A DNA stretch of 22,671 bases from JAVBKV01 sp031553885 (GCA_031553885.1 JAVBKV010000065.1:1-22671), one strand, 5' to 3'. Counted from the stretch's first letter, positions 13,940 through 21,334 are shown. Notes: a model not told the origin generated them from the letters alone. Numbers and translations are program-made.

Positions 13940-15529
13940 ATGAACAGCAACCGTGAGGTTGCAAAAGTAAAACAACACAAATTCAATTCATCCAAACAAA
14001 TGACTACAGGAAGAGAAGAATGGAAGCCCCGGAATTACAATAATGACGGGCAAGGCGATGACAACGGACAAAATCGCGAAAGAAGACCTTATCAATCTAA
14101 CAGAGAGGGATATGGAAACAATGAGAACCGATCTTACAATCGTTCGAGCTATGGAAACCAAGGAGGAAACTACGGAAGACCATCCGGAGGAAACTACAAT
14201 CGCACAGGTGGAAATTATGAAAGACAAGGCGGTGGTTACGATCGCTCAGGAGGAAACGACCGTTCGGGAGGTGGATATGATCGCTCGGGAAACAACTACG
14301 ATCGTGATCGTCAGAGTGGAAACAGTTACGATCGTTCAGGAGGAAGCTACAACCGTCCGGGTGGAAATTATAACCGTCCAGGGGGAAACTATGAACGTAG
14401 AGACAATAATTACAGCCCCCGGCCACAACGCTCTTACGACAATTACCAACCTCGCTCTTACGACAACTCCCCGGCTGGAGATGAGTCCGGAGATACACCC
14501 ATAAAGAAAAGAAGACCGAGAGTGGGTGAAGCATCCGCTCCTGCAAGAAATACGGGTTATACCCCCCGGCCCGGAGGATCCGGACAAGGCGGATACAATG
14601 CCGGAAGACCTTCTTATGGAGGAAATAGTTACGGAAACCGTAATGATAACAGAGGAGGAGGCTATAATCGTCCCCAGGGAGGAAGACCCGGACAAGGTGG
14701 ATACAATAGCGGAAACCGCAGTGGTGGAAATTATAGCGGGAACTACAATCCGAGTGCCAAATACAGCGTTCAGAAACAATTGAAATACAGGGAGGAAAAT
14801 TTCGATCCGAATGAACCCCTTCGCTTGAACAAATACCTGGCTAATGCAGGCGTATGCTCCCGGAGAGAAGCGGACGAATTTATCCAGGCCGGATTGGTGA
14901 AAGTAAACGGAGAAGTAGTTACGGAACTGGGAACAAAAGTGAAACGGGCCGATTTGGTTATGTTCCACGATCAACCGGTTAAACTGGAACAGAAAGTATA
15001 TGTGTTGCTGAACAAACCTAAAAACTGTGTGACAACTGCCGATGATCCGCAGGAAAGAATGACGGTTATGGATCTGGTGAAAAATGCCTGCCGTGAACGT
15101 ATTTTCCCTGTAGGGCGCCTGGATAGAAGTACTACAGGTGTACTGTTGCTTACTAACGATGGAGACCTGGCTTCCAAGTTAACTCATCCCAAATTCCTGA
15201 AAAAGAAAATCTACCACGTATGGCTGGATAAGGATGTAACAATTGCCGATATGCAGAAAATGGCAGAAGGAATCGAACTGGAAGATGGAGAAATTCACGC
15301 AGATGCTATCAGTTATGTAACGGAAACAGATAAGGACCAGGTAGGTATCGAAATTCACTCCGGACGTAACCGGATCGTACGCCGTATGTTTGAAAGCATT
15401 GGATATAGGGTGATTAAACTCGACCGGGTTTATTTTGCCGGATTAACCAAGAAAAATCTGAAAAGAGGTCAATGGCGCTACCTGACTGAAAAAGAAGTTT
15501 CTATGCTTCGAATGGGAGCGTTTGATTAA
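13940..15529 (+). CDS. rRNA pseudouridine synthase (RsuA/RluB family) with long Gly/Asn/Arg/Tyr-rich N-terminal extension
   Basis: A 529-residue protein. Residues about 20-285 are low-complexity, made of repeated units such as YDRSGG, NYNRPGG, GGNYER and SYGN, rich in Gly, Asn, Arg and Tyr. The folded part begins at about 292 with an S4 RNA-binding domain (LRLNKYLANAGVCSRREADE, VKVNGEVVTELG). It continues into the pseudouridine synthase domain with the catalytic motif GRLDRSTTGVLLLTNDG (Asp395 the nucleophile), LNKPKNCVTT and HSGRNRIVRRMFES. RsuA/RluB enzymes isomerise a single uridine in 16S or 23S rRNA. The usual enzyme is about 240 residues, so over half of this one is extension, probably an extra RNA-binding or condensate-forming tail. 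It sits between purB and asnS with gaps of 12 and 15 bases. Confidence 0.92.
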   Translation: MNSNREVAKVKQHKFNSSKQMTTGREEWKPRNYNNDGQGDDNGQNRERRPYQSNREGYGNNENRSYNRSSYGNQGGNYGRPSGGNYNRTGGNYERQGGGYDRSGGNDRSGGGYDRSGNNYDRDRQSGNSYDRSGGSYNRPGGNYNRPGGNYERRDNNYSPRPQRSYDNYQPRSYDNSPAGDESGDTPIKKRRPRVGEASAPARNTGYTPRPGGSGQGGYNAGRPSYGGNSYGNRNDNRGGGYNRPQGGRPGQGGYNSGNRSGGNYSGNYNPSAKYSVQKQLKYREENFDPNEPLRLNKYLANAGVCSRREADEFIQAGLVKVNGEVVTELGTKVKRADLVMFHDQPVKLEQKVYVLLNKPKNCVTTADDPQERMTVMDLVKNACRERIFPVGRLDRSTTGVLLLTNDGDLASKLTHPKFLKKKIYHVWLDKDVTIADMQKMAEGIELEDGEIHADAISYVTETDKDQVGIEIHSGRNRIVRRMFESIGYRVIKLDRVYFAGLTKKNLKRGQWRYLTEKEVSMLRMGAFD

Positions 15530-15544
15530 ATTACTTTAATTGCA

Positions 15545-16942
15545 ATGAAACCGATAAAAAGAACAAGAATAGTTGATTTACTCCACAGTACTGCATTTGG
15601 TACGGAGGTGTGTGTGAAAGGCTGGGTCCGTACCCGGCGGGGAAGCAAACAGGTAACGTTCATCGCATTGAATGACGGTACGACCATTCATAATATTCAG
15701 GTCGTAGTTGATCTGGAACAGTTTGGAGAAGAGTTCCTGAAGCCGATTACCACCGGTGCTTGTATTTGTGTCAACGGGCTGTTGGTCGAATCCCAGGGAC
15801 AAGGGCAAAGCGCCGAGATTCAAGCCAAAGAAATTGAGATCTACGGTACGGCCGATCCGAATACCTATCCGTTGCAAAAGAAAGGTCACTCGCTGGAATT
15901 CCTGAGGGAAATCGCACATTTGCGCCCCAGGACGAATACGTTCGGAGCGATTTTCCGTATCCGTCACCATCTTTCGTATGCTATTCACAAATACTTCAAT
16001 GACAAAGGATTTTACTATTTTCATACTCCTATCGTCACAGCCTCGGATGCGGAAGGTGCCGGCGCAATGTTCCAGGTGACTACTCTGGAAATCAACAATG
16101 CCCCGAAAAACGAGGAAGGAAAAATAGATTATACCAGGGATTTCTTCGGACGATCTACCAACCTGACGGTTTCAGGTCAACTGGAAGGTGAACTGGGAGC
16201 CATGGCTCTGGGAGGTATCTATACTTTTGGCCCGACTTTTCGCGCTGAAAACTCCAATACACCCCGCCACCTGGCTGAATTCTGGATGATCGAACCGGAA
16301 ATTGCATTTAACGACATCCATGACAATATGGACCTGGCGGAAGATTTCCTCAAATTCGTAATTTCATACGCCATGGAATATTGCAAAGACGATATCGAAT
16401 TTCTTTGCAAGATGTACGACAATGAACTGATCGATCGCCTGAACTCTGTAATCAATAATCAGTTTGTTCGTCTGACTTATACCGAAGGGGTTGAAATTCT
16501 TGAAAAGAGTGGAGAAAAATTCGAGTTTCCGGTATACTGGGGTGCAGACCTGCAATCCGAACATGAACGCTACCTGGTAGAAAAACATTTCAAATGTCCG
16601 GTGATTATGACCGACTATCCGAAAGAAATCAAATCGTTTTATATGAAACAAAACGAAGACGGAAAAACGGTTCGCGGAATGGATGTCCTGTTCCCTAAAA
16701 TCGGAGAAATCATCGGTGGTTCGGAACGGGAAGCCGATTACGACAAACTGATGGACCGTGTCAACGAACTGAATATGTCTATGGATAGCCTGTGGTGGTA
16801 TCTGGAAACCCGGAAATTCGGAACGGCTCCTCATGCCGGTTTCGGATTAGGTTTCGAACGACTGGTATTGTTCATCACCGGAATGGCTAATATCCGGGAT
16901 GTAATTCCTTTCCCGAGGACTCCCAATAATGCAGAATTCTAA
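15545..16942 (+). CDS. asnS: Asparaginyl-tRNA synthetase
   Basis: A 465-residue class IIb aminoacyl-tRNA synthetase that charges tRNA-Asn with asparagine using ATP. The N-terminal OB-fold anticodon-binding domain (about residues 15-105) contains VCVKGWVRTRRGSKQVTFIA. The catalytic domain shows motif 2 (FRAENSNTPRHLAEFWMIEP) and motif 3 (HAGFGLGFERLVLFITG). The FRAENSNTPRHLAEFWMIEPE segment distinguishes it from AspRS. Length is normal and it ends in FPRTPNNAEF as expected. It is the last gene of the purB operon and is followed by a strong intrinsic terminator. A direct AsnRS means tRNA-dependent amidation is not required for Asn-tRNA. Confidence 0.97.
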   Translation: MKPIKRTRIVDLLHSTAFGTEVCVKGWVRTRRGSKQVTFIALNDGTTIHNIQVVVDLEQFGEEFLKPITTGACICVNGLLVESQGQGQSAEIQAKEIEIYGTADPNTYPLQKKGHSLEFLREIAHLRPRTNTFGAIFRIRHHLSYAIHKYFNDKGFYYFHTPIVTASDAEGAGAMFQVTTLEINNAPKNEEGKIDYTRDFFGRSTNLTVSGQLEGELGAMALGGIYTFGPTFRAENSNTPRHLAEFWMIEPEIAFNDIHDNMDLAEDFLKFVISYAMEYCKDDIEFLCKMYDNELIDRLNSVINNQFVRLTYTEGVEILEKSGEKFEFPVYWGADLQSEHERYLVEKHFKCPVIMTDYPKEIKSFYMKQNEDGKTVRGMDVLFPKIGEIIGGSEREADYDKLMDRVNELNMSMDSLWWYLETRKFGTAPHAGFGLGFERLVLFITGMANIRDVIPFPRTPNNAEF

Positions 16943-16971
16943 ACTATTTAGAACCACTCATTAAATAAGAA

Positions 16972-17018
16972 AACAATCCCAACCTGTTTATAACGAACAG
17001 GTTGGGATTGTTTTTTTA
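16972..17018 (+). terminator. Strong intrinsic terminator of the purB-asnS operon
   Basis: AACAATCCCAACCTGTT at 16972-16988 is the perfect reverse complement of AACAGGTTGGGATTGTT at 16996-17012, with a 7-base loop and a following run of T. It lies 30 bases after the asnS stop. Confidence 0.95.
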
Positions 17019-17162
17019 TTTAATGGACGGCCCTACTTAACAGTGAATCAGGTAAAGGAGGCAAAAATAAACCAAACGAAGATTGGGAATAAAGATGTTC
17101 ATAAGTTCTTGAGTAGTTAAGCTCTGTTTGGCAGGGAGCGACGTTCAGTCAATTTAAAATCG

Positions 17163-17170
17163 TATCTTTG
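17163..17170 (+). promoter_or_regulatory. -7 box directly before the first YciI-type gene
   Basis: TATCTTTG is a perfect TAxxTTTG box ending only 7 bases before the ATG at 17178. Transcription would start at about 17174-17178, giving a nearly or fully leaderless mRNA, or else translation begins at the in-frame ATG at 17187. A -33 TTTG at the right distance is not seen. Confidence 0.5.
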
Positions 17171-17177
17171 TTTCAAA

Positions 17178-17453
17178 ATGAATGATATGAAAGCTGTTGT
17201 TTTTTACGAATCGAGCAACGTGACAATGGATAAAATCATGGAAGTTTATCCGAGACACAAACAAGTGGTAGATGAATTTGCCAAACAAGGGAAGATTATT
17301 GCGATAGGCCCTTTTATAAATCCCGCCGGTGGTTCGATGGGCGTGTTTACGGACAAAGAAAGCGCGGAGGAATTTATCGGGCAAGACCCGTTCGTGAAAG
17401 AAGGTCTTGTCGGTAAAATCACCGTGAAAGAGTGGAACGAAATATTATTATAA
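17178..17453 (+). CDS. YciI/YCII-family protein (copy 1)
   Basis: A 91-residue protein of the small YCII fold (dimeric alpha-beta, ferredoxin-like). It begins MNDMKAVVFYESSN, and the core contains YPRHKQVVDEFAKQGKIIAI, GPFINPAGGSMGVFTDKES and the closing ITVKEWNEILL. The family is widespread, with mostly unknown activity; a few members are dehalogenase- or lyase-like, and no specific reaction can be assigned. A near-identical copy lies at 22233, differing at about 10 of the first 88 residues. The two copies bracket a 5-kb accessory block. It is transcribed from its own promoter. Translation may instead start at the fourth codon, given the very short leader. Confidence 0.8.
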   Translation: MNDMKAVVFYESSNVTMDKIMEVYPRHKQVVDEFAKQGKIIAIGPFINPAGGSMGVFTDKESAEEFIGQDPFVKEGLVGKITVKEWNEILL

Positions 17454-17461
17454 GAATAAAA

Positions 17462-17530
17462 TGGAAGAATGGTAAGATTCTTGAATTATGTTGTGGTACA
17501 GGTAGACTTATCGAAAATATCGTTGAATTT
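17462..17530 (+). pseudogene. Relic of a class I SAM-dependent methyltransferase (motif I only)
   Basis: The plus frame here reads WKNGKILELCCGTGRLIENI, an unmistakable SAM-binding motif I (hydrophobic-E-L-x-CGTGR) of small methyltransferases. Matching sequence begins just after the YciI stop and ends where the minus-strand gene at 17531 stops. The frame then continues only as the shadow of that gene. About 20 codons therefore survive from a gene normally of about 200-250 codons, evidently removed by deletion or replaced by the incoming gene pair. Confidence 0.55.
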
Positions 17531-17962
17531 TTATTCCCACCTTTCCCATGCTTCAATGTCACCGTCAACTACTATGAACATGGGATGCGGCTCGATATGA
17601 GCATCTGTTTTCAGAGTTTCCAATAAATCAGGGTCTCGTACAGTCAGTTTTTGTTCAAGGTGCTTCTTTTCATACATCATCTGTCCGGAAGTCACGGAAA
17701 GTTTTATGGGACTGAAATCCCAACAAATTTTCGTCCGGTCGAATTGATACCCGCGCCGCTGTGCTTCCTTATATATTTTCGAAAGATACTGCGAGATAGT
17801 CTGCTCCGGATATTCAGTTGCCTTGAAGCGTAATAGTTGCGGATGGCTGGTATATCCTTTCGTTTTTCCTTCCAGTACATGTTTTGCTAATAATCCTTCC
17901 CGCCAAACGGCCAATAGCCCTTTGGTATCAAGATATTTCGGATGTAGCGACCAAAGTCTCAT
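17531..17962 (-). CDS. Pyrimidine dimer DNA glycosylase/endonuclease V-like (Pyr_excise) protein
   Basis: A 143-residue protein starting MRLWSLHPKYLDTKGLLAVW, typical of bacterial members of the Pyr_excise family. The core continues REGLLAKHVLEGKTKGYTSH and PQLLRFKATEYPEQTISQYL. The family is related to phage T4 endonuclease V, which removes UV-induced pyrimidine dimers from DNA through its N-terminal amine and a glutamate. Glu22 here could be the equivalent glutamate, while residue 2 is Arg rather than Thr. Whether it acts on dimers is inference. It is second in a minus-strand pair, 6 bases after the dihydrofolate-reductase-like gene, so both should share the promoter near 18600. Confidence 0.7.
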   Translation of the reverse strand: MRLWSLHPKYLDTKGLLAVWREGLLAKHVLEGKTKGYTSHPQLLRFKATEYPEQTISQYLSKIYKEAQRRGYQFDRTKICWDFSPIKLSVTSGQMMYEKKHLEQKLTVRDPDLLETLKTDAHIEPHPMFIVVDGDIEAWERWE

Positions 17963-17968
17963 GTTGTT

Positions 17969-18499
17969 TTATTTGCGTTGGTACTTTGCTTCCAACACGC
18001 CATTATCATACGCTTTGCTTTCGATTAAATCCCATTGGGCTTCCTTGAATTTATTTGGTGGAAATAAACGTATTCCGTCGCCAAGCATGACAGGCATGTG
18101 GAAAATCTGTAGTTCGTCCACTAAATCAGCATCAAGCAACATGGATATTATTTCGCCACCACCGATTAACCAAATGTCTTTGCCTTCTTTCTCGCGCAAT
18201 CCGGAAACGGTTTCGACAATATTTTCCGTTATGAAACGAATATCCTCTTTGTTTTCCCATGTGTTGTGTGAAATAACATAGTTATCCATTCCTTTATACG
18301 GCCAAATCACATCCATACAAAGTATATCACGATAGGTACGACCGCCCATGATAACGGTATCAACCGTAGTTAAAAAATCCTTATATCCATAATCCGAATT
18401 TGACGGACTGGGATATCCGGTTAGCCATTCGATATCACCGTCGGGACGTGCAATGTAGCCGTCCAATGATGCCGCAATATACAATTTAATCTTTTTCAT
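17969..18499 (-). CDS. Dihydrofolate reductase-family protein (RibD C-terminal-like)
   Basis: A 176-residue protein of the dihydrofolate reductase/RibD C-terminal reductase fold. It starts MKKIKLYIAASLDGYIARPD, then has DTVIMGGRTYRDI (NADPH-binding strand and helix), DIWLIGGGEIISMLLDADLV and DELQIFHMPVMLGDGIRLFP, which are the standard family blocks. Such proteins are NAD(P)H-dependent reductases; they rarely substitute for FolA, and the substrate is unknown. Length is normal for this subgroup. It is first in the pair with the Pyr_excise gene. Its promoter region carries a -7 box at 18599-18606 overlapped on the upstream side by a strong inverted repeat, so repression by a dimeric regulator is likely. 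Confidence 0.85.
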   Translation of the reverse strand: MKKIKLYIAASLDGYIARPDGDIEWLTGYPSPSNSDYGYKDFLTTVDTVIMGGRTYRDILCMDVIWPYKGMDNYVISHNTWENKEDIRFITENIVETVSGLREKEGKDIWLIGGGEIISMLLDADLVDELQIFHMPVMLGDGIRLFPPNKFKEAQWDLIESKAYDNGVLEAKYQRK

Positions 18500-18598
18500 G
18501 TCTTTAGATATTTAAACGTTCAACATTCCGCTTTGTTGTTCGCCGATATCCCACGAAAAAAGCGGAACTCAAACCGTTATAATCCTTAATTCTATTTG

Positions 18599-18606
18599 CA
18601 AAGATA
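18599..18606 (-). promoter_or_regulatory. -7 box for the reductase/glycosylase pair
   Basis: On the minus strand this reads TATCTTTG, a perfect TAxxTTTG element, 100 bases before the ATG at 18499. The leader would be about 95 nt. Confidence 0.5.
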
Positions 18607-18642
18607 GCGATGTTGTTCCGGCTCTTTCGGAAAACATCGCTA
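18605..18642. promoter_or_regulatory. Inverted repeat over the promoter of the reductase/glycosylase pair, likely operator
   Basis: TAGCGATGTT at 18605-18614 and AACATCGCTA at 18633-18642 are perfect 10-base reverse complements. The inner sides also pair (TTCC with GGAA) after one unpaired G. The repeat directly abuts the minus-strand -7 box and covers its spacer and -33 region, a classic repressor position. The binding protein is unknown. Confidence 0.55.
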
Positions 18643-19050
18643 AAACTTTACGTTACAGTTCTAATCGTTACTTGTCCGGTAGCCGATTTTTGGGCGCAGA
18701 TTTTCTTCGATTTGCTTTATATATTGTAAGTAGGCATTTAGACTAATATCACCAACACGAGTTATTACGTTATGATTTAATTCAATCCGGTTTAAGCAGA
18801 CGCGCTATATCCGACACAATGCATATCACCTTCATCTGTCTCTGATGTTATGCACTCTTCTCATAGCTCCATTCCGCCGGAGGATATGCCTTGTGTGACA
18901 TTACACAATCGACAATTCCGTGCTATTTACGAAATTACGATTGCTATAATAGCCGGCTTATTGTGAAGAGTTAAAGCTGATTATAAACTGCTTAATATTC
19001 GGAAGATGAGAGAATTTGCATGGATGGATCTGATAAAAGAACCTGTTTAT

Positions 19051-19081
19051 TTTGGCAATCTAATAATTTTGAGTAAATTTG
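19051..19081 (+). promoter_or_regulatory. Promoter of the ATPase gene
   Basis: TTTGG at 19051-19055 and TAAATTTG at 19074-19081 fit the TTTG-(19)-TAxxTTTG consensus fully. The predicted transcript start is near 19086, 24 bases before the ATG. Confidence 0.65.
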
Positions 19082-19101
19082 TTTGTAGTATTGAGTAAAT
19101 T
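19069..19101 (+). repeat. 11-base direct repeat, 22 bases apart, across the ATPase promoter
   Basis: TTGAGTAAATT occurs at 19069-19079 and again at 19091-19101, start to start 22 bases, which is two helical turns. The first copy overlaps the -7 box and the second lies at the start of the transcript, so the pair could bind a regulator on one DNA face. Confidence 0.45.
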
Positions 19102-19109
19102 ATTTCAAG

Positions 19110-20297
19110 ATGTATGAACGCCCTTATTTGAAGCAGGTTAAATCAAGAATAGAAGAGCCCCGAAAGTTCATCCAGGTAATTCTTGGCCCTCGTCAAGTAG
19201 GTAAAACTACTATGGTGAACCAATTATTGTCTCAATTATCCATTCCACATGTATATGAATCTGCTGATGCTATTGCGGCAACTAACTCGGCATGGCTGAC
19301 GCAAGGCTGGGAGACTGCAAGGTTGAAAATGAAGGCCTCTGGGGAGCCGGAATATCTCCTTGTGATTGATGAGATACAAAAGATTGATAATTGGAGCGAA
19401 GTTGTCAAACAGCAATGGGATAAGGATACCCGTGAAAATGTAAATATCAAAGTTATTCTGCTGGGGTCATCCCGCCTTCTTATTCAGAAAGGTTTAACCG
19501 AATCGTTGGCCGGACGTTTTGAAACGTTTTATCTTGGGCACTGGTCGTTTGCTGAAATGCAGGATGCTTTTGGCTGGTCTATCGAACAGTATATCTATTT
19601 CGGAGGATATCCCGGTTCTGCGTTATTGATCAATGAGGAAGAGCGTTGGAAAAGCTATATAAAAGATTCACTCATAGAGGCCAGTATCTCCAAAGATATT
19701 CTGATGCTGACCCGCGTGGATAAGCCCGCATTATTGAAGCGACTGTTTGAATTGGGTTGCCTATACTCAGGACAGATTCTATCATATACAAAAATCACCG
19801 GACAGTTACAGGATGCAGGGAATACCACGACCTTAGCAAATTACCTCAAATTATTATCTGATTGTGGTTTATTAGGTGGATTGGAAAAATATGCAGGAAG
19901 TGTAATCCGGCAACGATCATCCAGTCCGAAGTTCCAAGTATATAACAACGCATTATTAACATCGCAAGATGACGAAACCTATTCGACTGCCATTGTAAAC
20001 CCAAAGCTGTGGGGCAGATTGGTTGAATCGTCAGTAGGTGCCCATTTACTTAATCATTCGGTTTCCGAACGGTATAATCTCCATTATTGGCGAGAAGGTA
20101 ATAATGAAGTAGATTTCATACTTGAAAAAGGCAATAAGGTAATTGGATTAGAAGTGAAAAGTGGTGCCAGCGCAGATAACGCAGGAATGGGAATATTTAA
20201 CGAGAAATTTCATCCCGATAAAATGCTACTGGTCGGTACAGGCGGGATGCCTTATGAGGATTTTTTGAAAATTAATCCGAAAGAATTGCTTTCCTAA
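19110..20297 (+). CDS. AAA ATPase with C-terminal DUF4143 nuclease-like domain
   Basis: A 395-residue protein of the widespread AAA_14-DUF4143 type. Walker A is GPRQVGKTT (residues 26-34), Walker B YLLVIDEIQ with Asp87/Glu88, and sensor 1 is in VILLGSSRLL. A winged-helix-like stretch follows at about 225-270. The C-terminal domain has NEVDFILEKG and VIGLEVKSG, the D...ExK pattern of PD-(D/E)XK nuclease folds (Asp335, Glu348, Lys350). Biological role is unsettled for the family; links to DNA-related or defence functions have been suggested but none is proven. Length is normal and the frame intact. It has its own promoter with a direct repeat, and ends 18 bases before the truncated TetR gene. 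Confidence 0.9.
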   Translation: MYERPYLKQVKSRIEEPRKFIQVILGPRQVGKTTMVNQLLSQLSIPHVYESADAIAATNSAWLTQGWETARLKMKASGEPEYLLVIDEIQKIDNWSEVVKQQWDKDTRENVNIKVILLGSSRLLIQKGLTESLAGRFETFYLGHWSFAEMQDAFGWSIEQYIYFGGYPGSALLINEEERWKSYIKDSLIEASISKDILMLTRVDKPALLKRLFELGCLYSGQILSYTKITGQLQDAGNTTTLANYLKLLSDCGLLGGLEKYAGSVIRQRSSSPKFQVYNNALLTSQDDETYSTAIVNPKLWGRLVESSVGAHLLNHSVSERYNLHYWREGNNEVDFILEKGNKVIGLEVKSGASADNAGMGIFNEKFHPDKMLLVGTGGMPYEDFLKINPKELLS

Positions 20298-20314
20298 GTT
20301 GGAGATAGGATAAA

Positions 20315-20746
20315 ATGTTATATATAACATTTCAATCCAAATCCGATTTAGGGGTTGAAGTTATTAAACGGAATCTGGAAGCATTCAACAATAATATAGA
20401 AGCATGGAAGAGCTTAGGCTACCGCGAACAACTGAATAAGTATCTGACCATGCACGATAGTTTTATCAAAAAGAACTGGGTTTGCATTGTAGGTTCACTC
20501 GCCCCTTCTTATGATACATTGCCGAAGAATATGCAGAACGAATTACAACAGTTGGTCAATACCATTTTGGGATGGCTGACCGACTTGTTGGAAAGGGGGC
20601 AGAAAACAAAAGAATTTACATTTACTGAAAGTCCAAGGACAAAGGCATTCATCATTCATTCGGCTTTATTATCCGCTTTACAAATGAATAAAGTGCTGAG
20701 GAATGATGTGTATAAATCCATTCAGGAAGGACTGATGAACATCTAA
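20315..20746 (+). pseudogene. TetR-family regulator lacking its DNA-binding domain
   Basis: The 143-codon frame opens MLYITFQSKSDLGVEVIKRN. This corresponds to the end of the TetR HTH domain, where the family has a Y-Y-H-F-x-S-K-x-x-L pattern, followed by a ligand-binding/dimerisation domain (SLGYREQLNKYLTMHDSF, IHSALLSALQMNKVLRNDVY). The first 40-45 residues that make up the helix-turn-helix are absent, and the upstream DNA is the end of the ATPase gene. The junction lies within about 20 bases of the ATPase stop, so recombination probably joined the two. If translated, the product could dimerise but not bind DNA by the normal route. A decayed gene is most likely; a functional small dimerisation protein is possible. 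Confidence 0.7.
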
Positions 20747-20766
20747 AATTTTTTATCCGCAATACT

Positions 20767-20782
20767 TACTTATTGATAAGTA
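20767..20782. promoter_or_regulatory. Perfect 16-base palindrome before the DinB-family gene, operator-like
   Basis: TACTTAT-TG-ATAAGTA has 7-base perfect arms and a 2-base centre, the size of many TetR operators. It lies 18 bases upstream of the DinB-family start and 21 bases after the truncated tetR stop. Confidence 0.5.
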
Positions 20783-20799
20783 GATTGATTTAGAAGAAT

Positions 20800-21321
20800 A
20801 TGAGCAAGATTGAATTTTTAAGAGAACAGATTATCGAATCACGGAATTTTGTAAATCGGTTGATTTCGGAAATTCCTGAAGATTTGTGGTATGTCATTCC
20901 TGAAAATACAGATTCCAATTTTGCATGGCAAATCGGACATTTGATAATCAGCCAGAATTTCCATGCCATTACCTGCATTACAGGAAGGAATGAAAAGGTT
21001 TTTGAGTTGATTCCGGTAGTGGAATATGTTCATCTATTCAACGGAATGGGTGCACTACATCGGTCAGTGGAAAAAGACTTGATTCCAACAAACAGGCTGA
21101 AACAACAATTTGATACTGTCCATGAGATTTGCATTGATAATTTGGCCAAGTTGAATGATGATATCCTGAATCAGCCATTAGAACCGATCCCATTTAAACA
21201 TCCGGTTGCCGATACGAAATACGAAGCCTTATCCTGGTGCTTCAAACATGAAATGTGGCATAGCGCGGAAATGGAAGAAATAAAACGGATGTTGGGCTAT
21301 CCAATTCATTGGTTGAAATAA
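20800..21321 (+). CDS. DinB-family (four-helix, metal-binding) protein
   Basis: A 173-residue protein of the DinB/YfiT-like four-helix superfamily. The three metal-ligand histidines are visible: His47 in FAWQIGHLIISQ, and His150 and His154 in FKHEMWHSAEME. Family members are often thiol-dependent S-transferases or of unknown function, and several are damage-induced in Firmicutes. The exact reaction here is unknown. The start MSKIEFLREQIIESRNFV gives a complete first helix. A perfect palindrome sits just upstream. It is monocistronic as far as can be seen, with the following lipoprotein gene having its own promoter. Confidence 0.85.
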   Translation: MSKIEFLREQIIESRNFVNRLISEIPEDLWYVIPENTDSNFAWQIGHLIISQNFHAITCITGRNEKVFELIPVVEYVHLFNGMGALHRSVEKDLIPTNRLKQQFDTVHEICIDNLAKLNDDILNQPLEPIPFKHPVADTKYEALSWCFKHEMWHSAEMEEIKRMLGYPIHWLK

Positions 21322-21326
21322 AATCA

Positions 21327-21334
21327 TACCTTTG
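21327..21334 (+). promoter_or_regulatory. -7 box of the lipoprotein gene; decides its start
   Basis: TACCTTTG, a perfect TAxxTTTG element, sits 6 bases after the DinB-family stop. Transcription would begin near 21340, which excludes the in-frame TTG at 21332 and supports the ATG at 21362. Confidence 0.6.

Larger units (their letters stand above)
18500..19109. other. 610-base intergenic region with regulatory sites and possible relics
   Basis: The left end holds the promoter and inverted repeat for the minus-strand pair (listed separately); the right end holds the promoter and direct repeat for the ATPase gene. Between them no complete gene is seen. On the minus strand an open stretch from about 18807 to a stop at 18661-18663 reads VGDISLNAYLQYIKQIEENL and ends in RPKIGYRTSND. 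It has a protein-like composition but no start or known family. A 17-codon minus-strand ORF, MSHKAYPPAEWSYEKSA, lies near 18835-18895. On the plus strand a 30-codon ORF starts at 19006. These may be fragments of lost genes. None is supported well enough to call. Confidence 0.4.

Noticed and set aside
13940..14800. CRISPR-like or intergenic tandem repeat
   Set aside because: The repetition is inside one open reading frame, irregular in length and explained by coding for Gly/Asn/Arg/Tyr-rich units.
14043..14974. Several long overlapping frames on both strands
   Set aside because: They are by-products of the Gly/Asn/Arg repeat DNA in the pseudouridine synthase gene and give low-complexity Thr- or Ser/Val-rich products.
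17432..17626. 64-codon plus-strand frame as a real gene
   Set aside because: Its start lies inside the YciI gene and its second half is antisense to the Pyr_excise gene. Only the middle, the methyltransferase motif, is meaningful, so it was called a relic.
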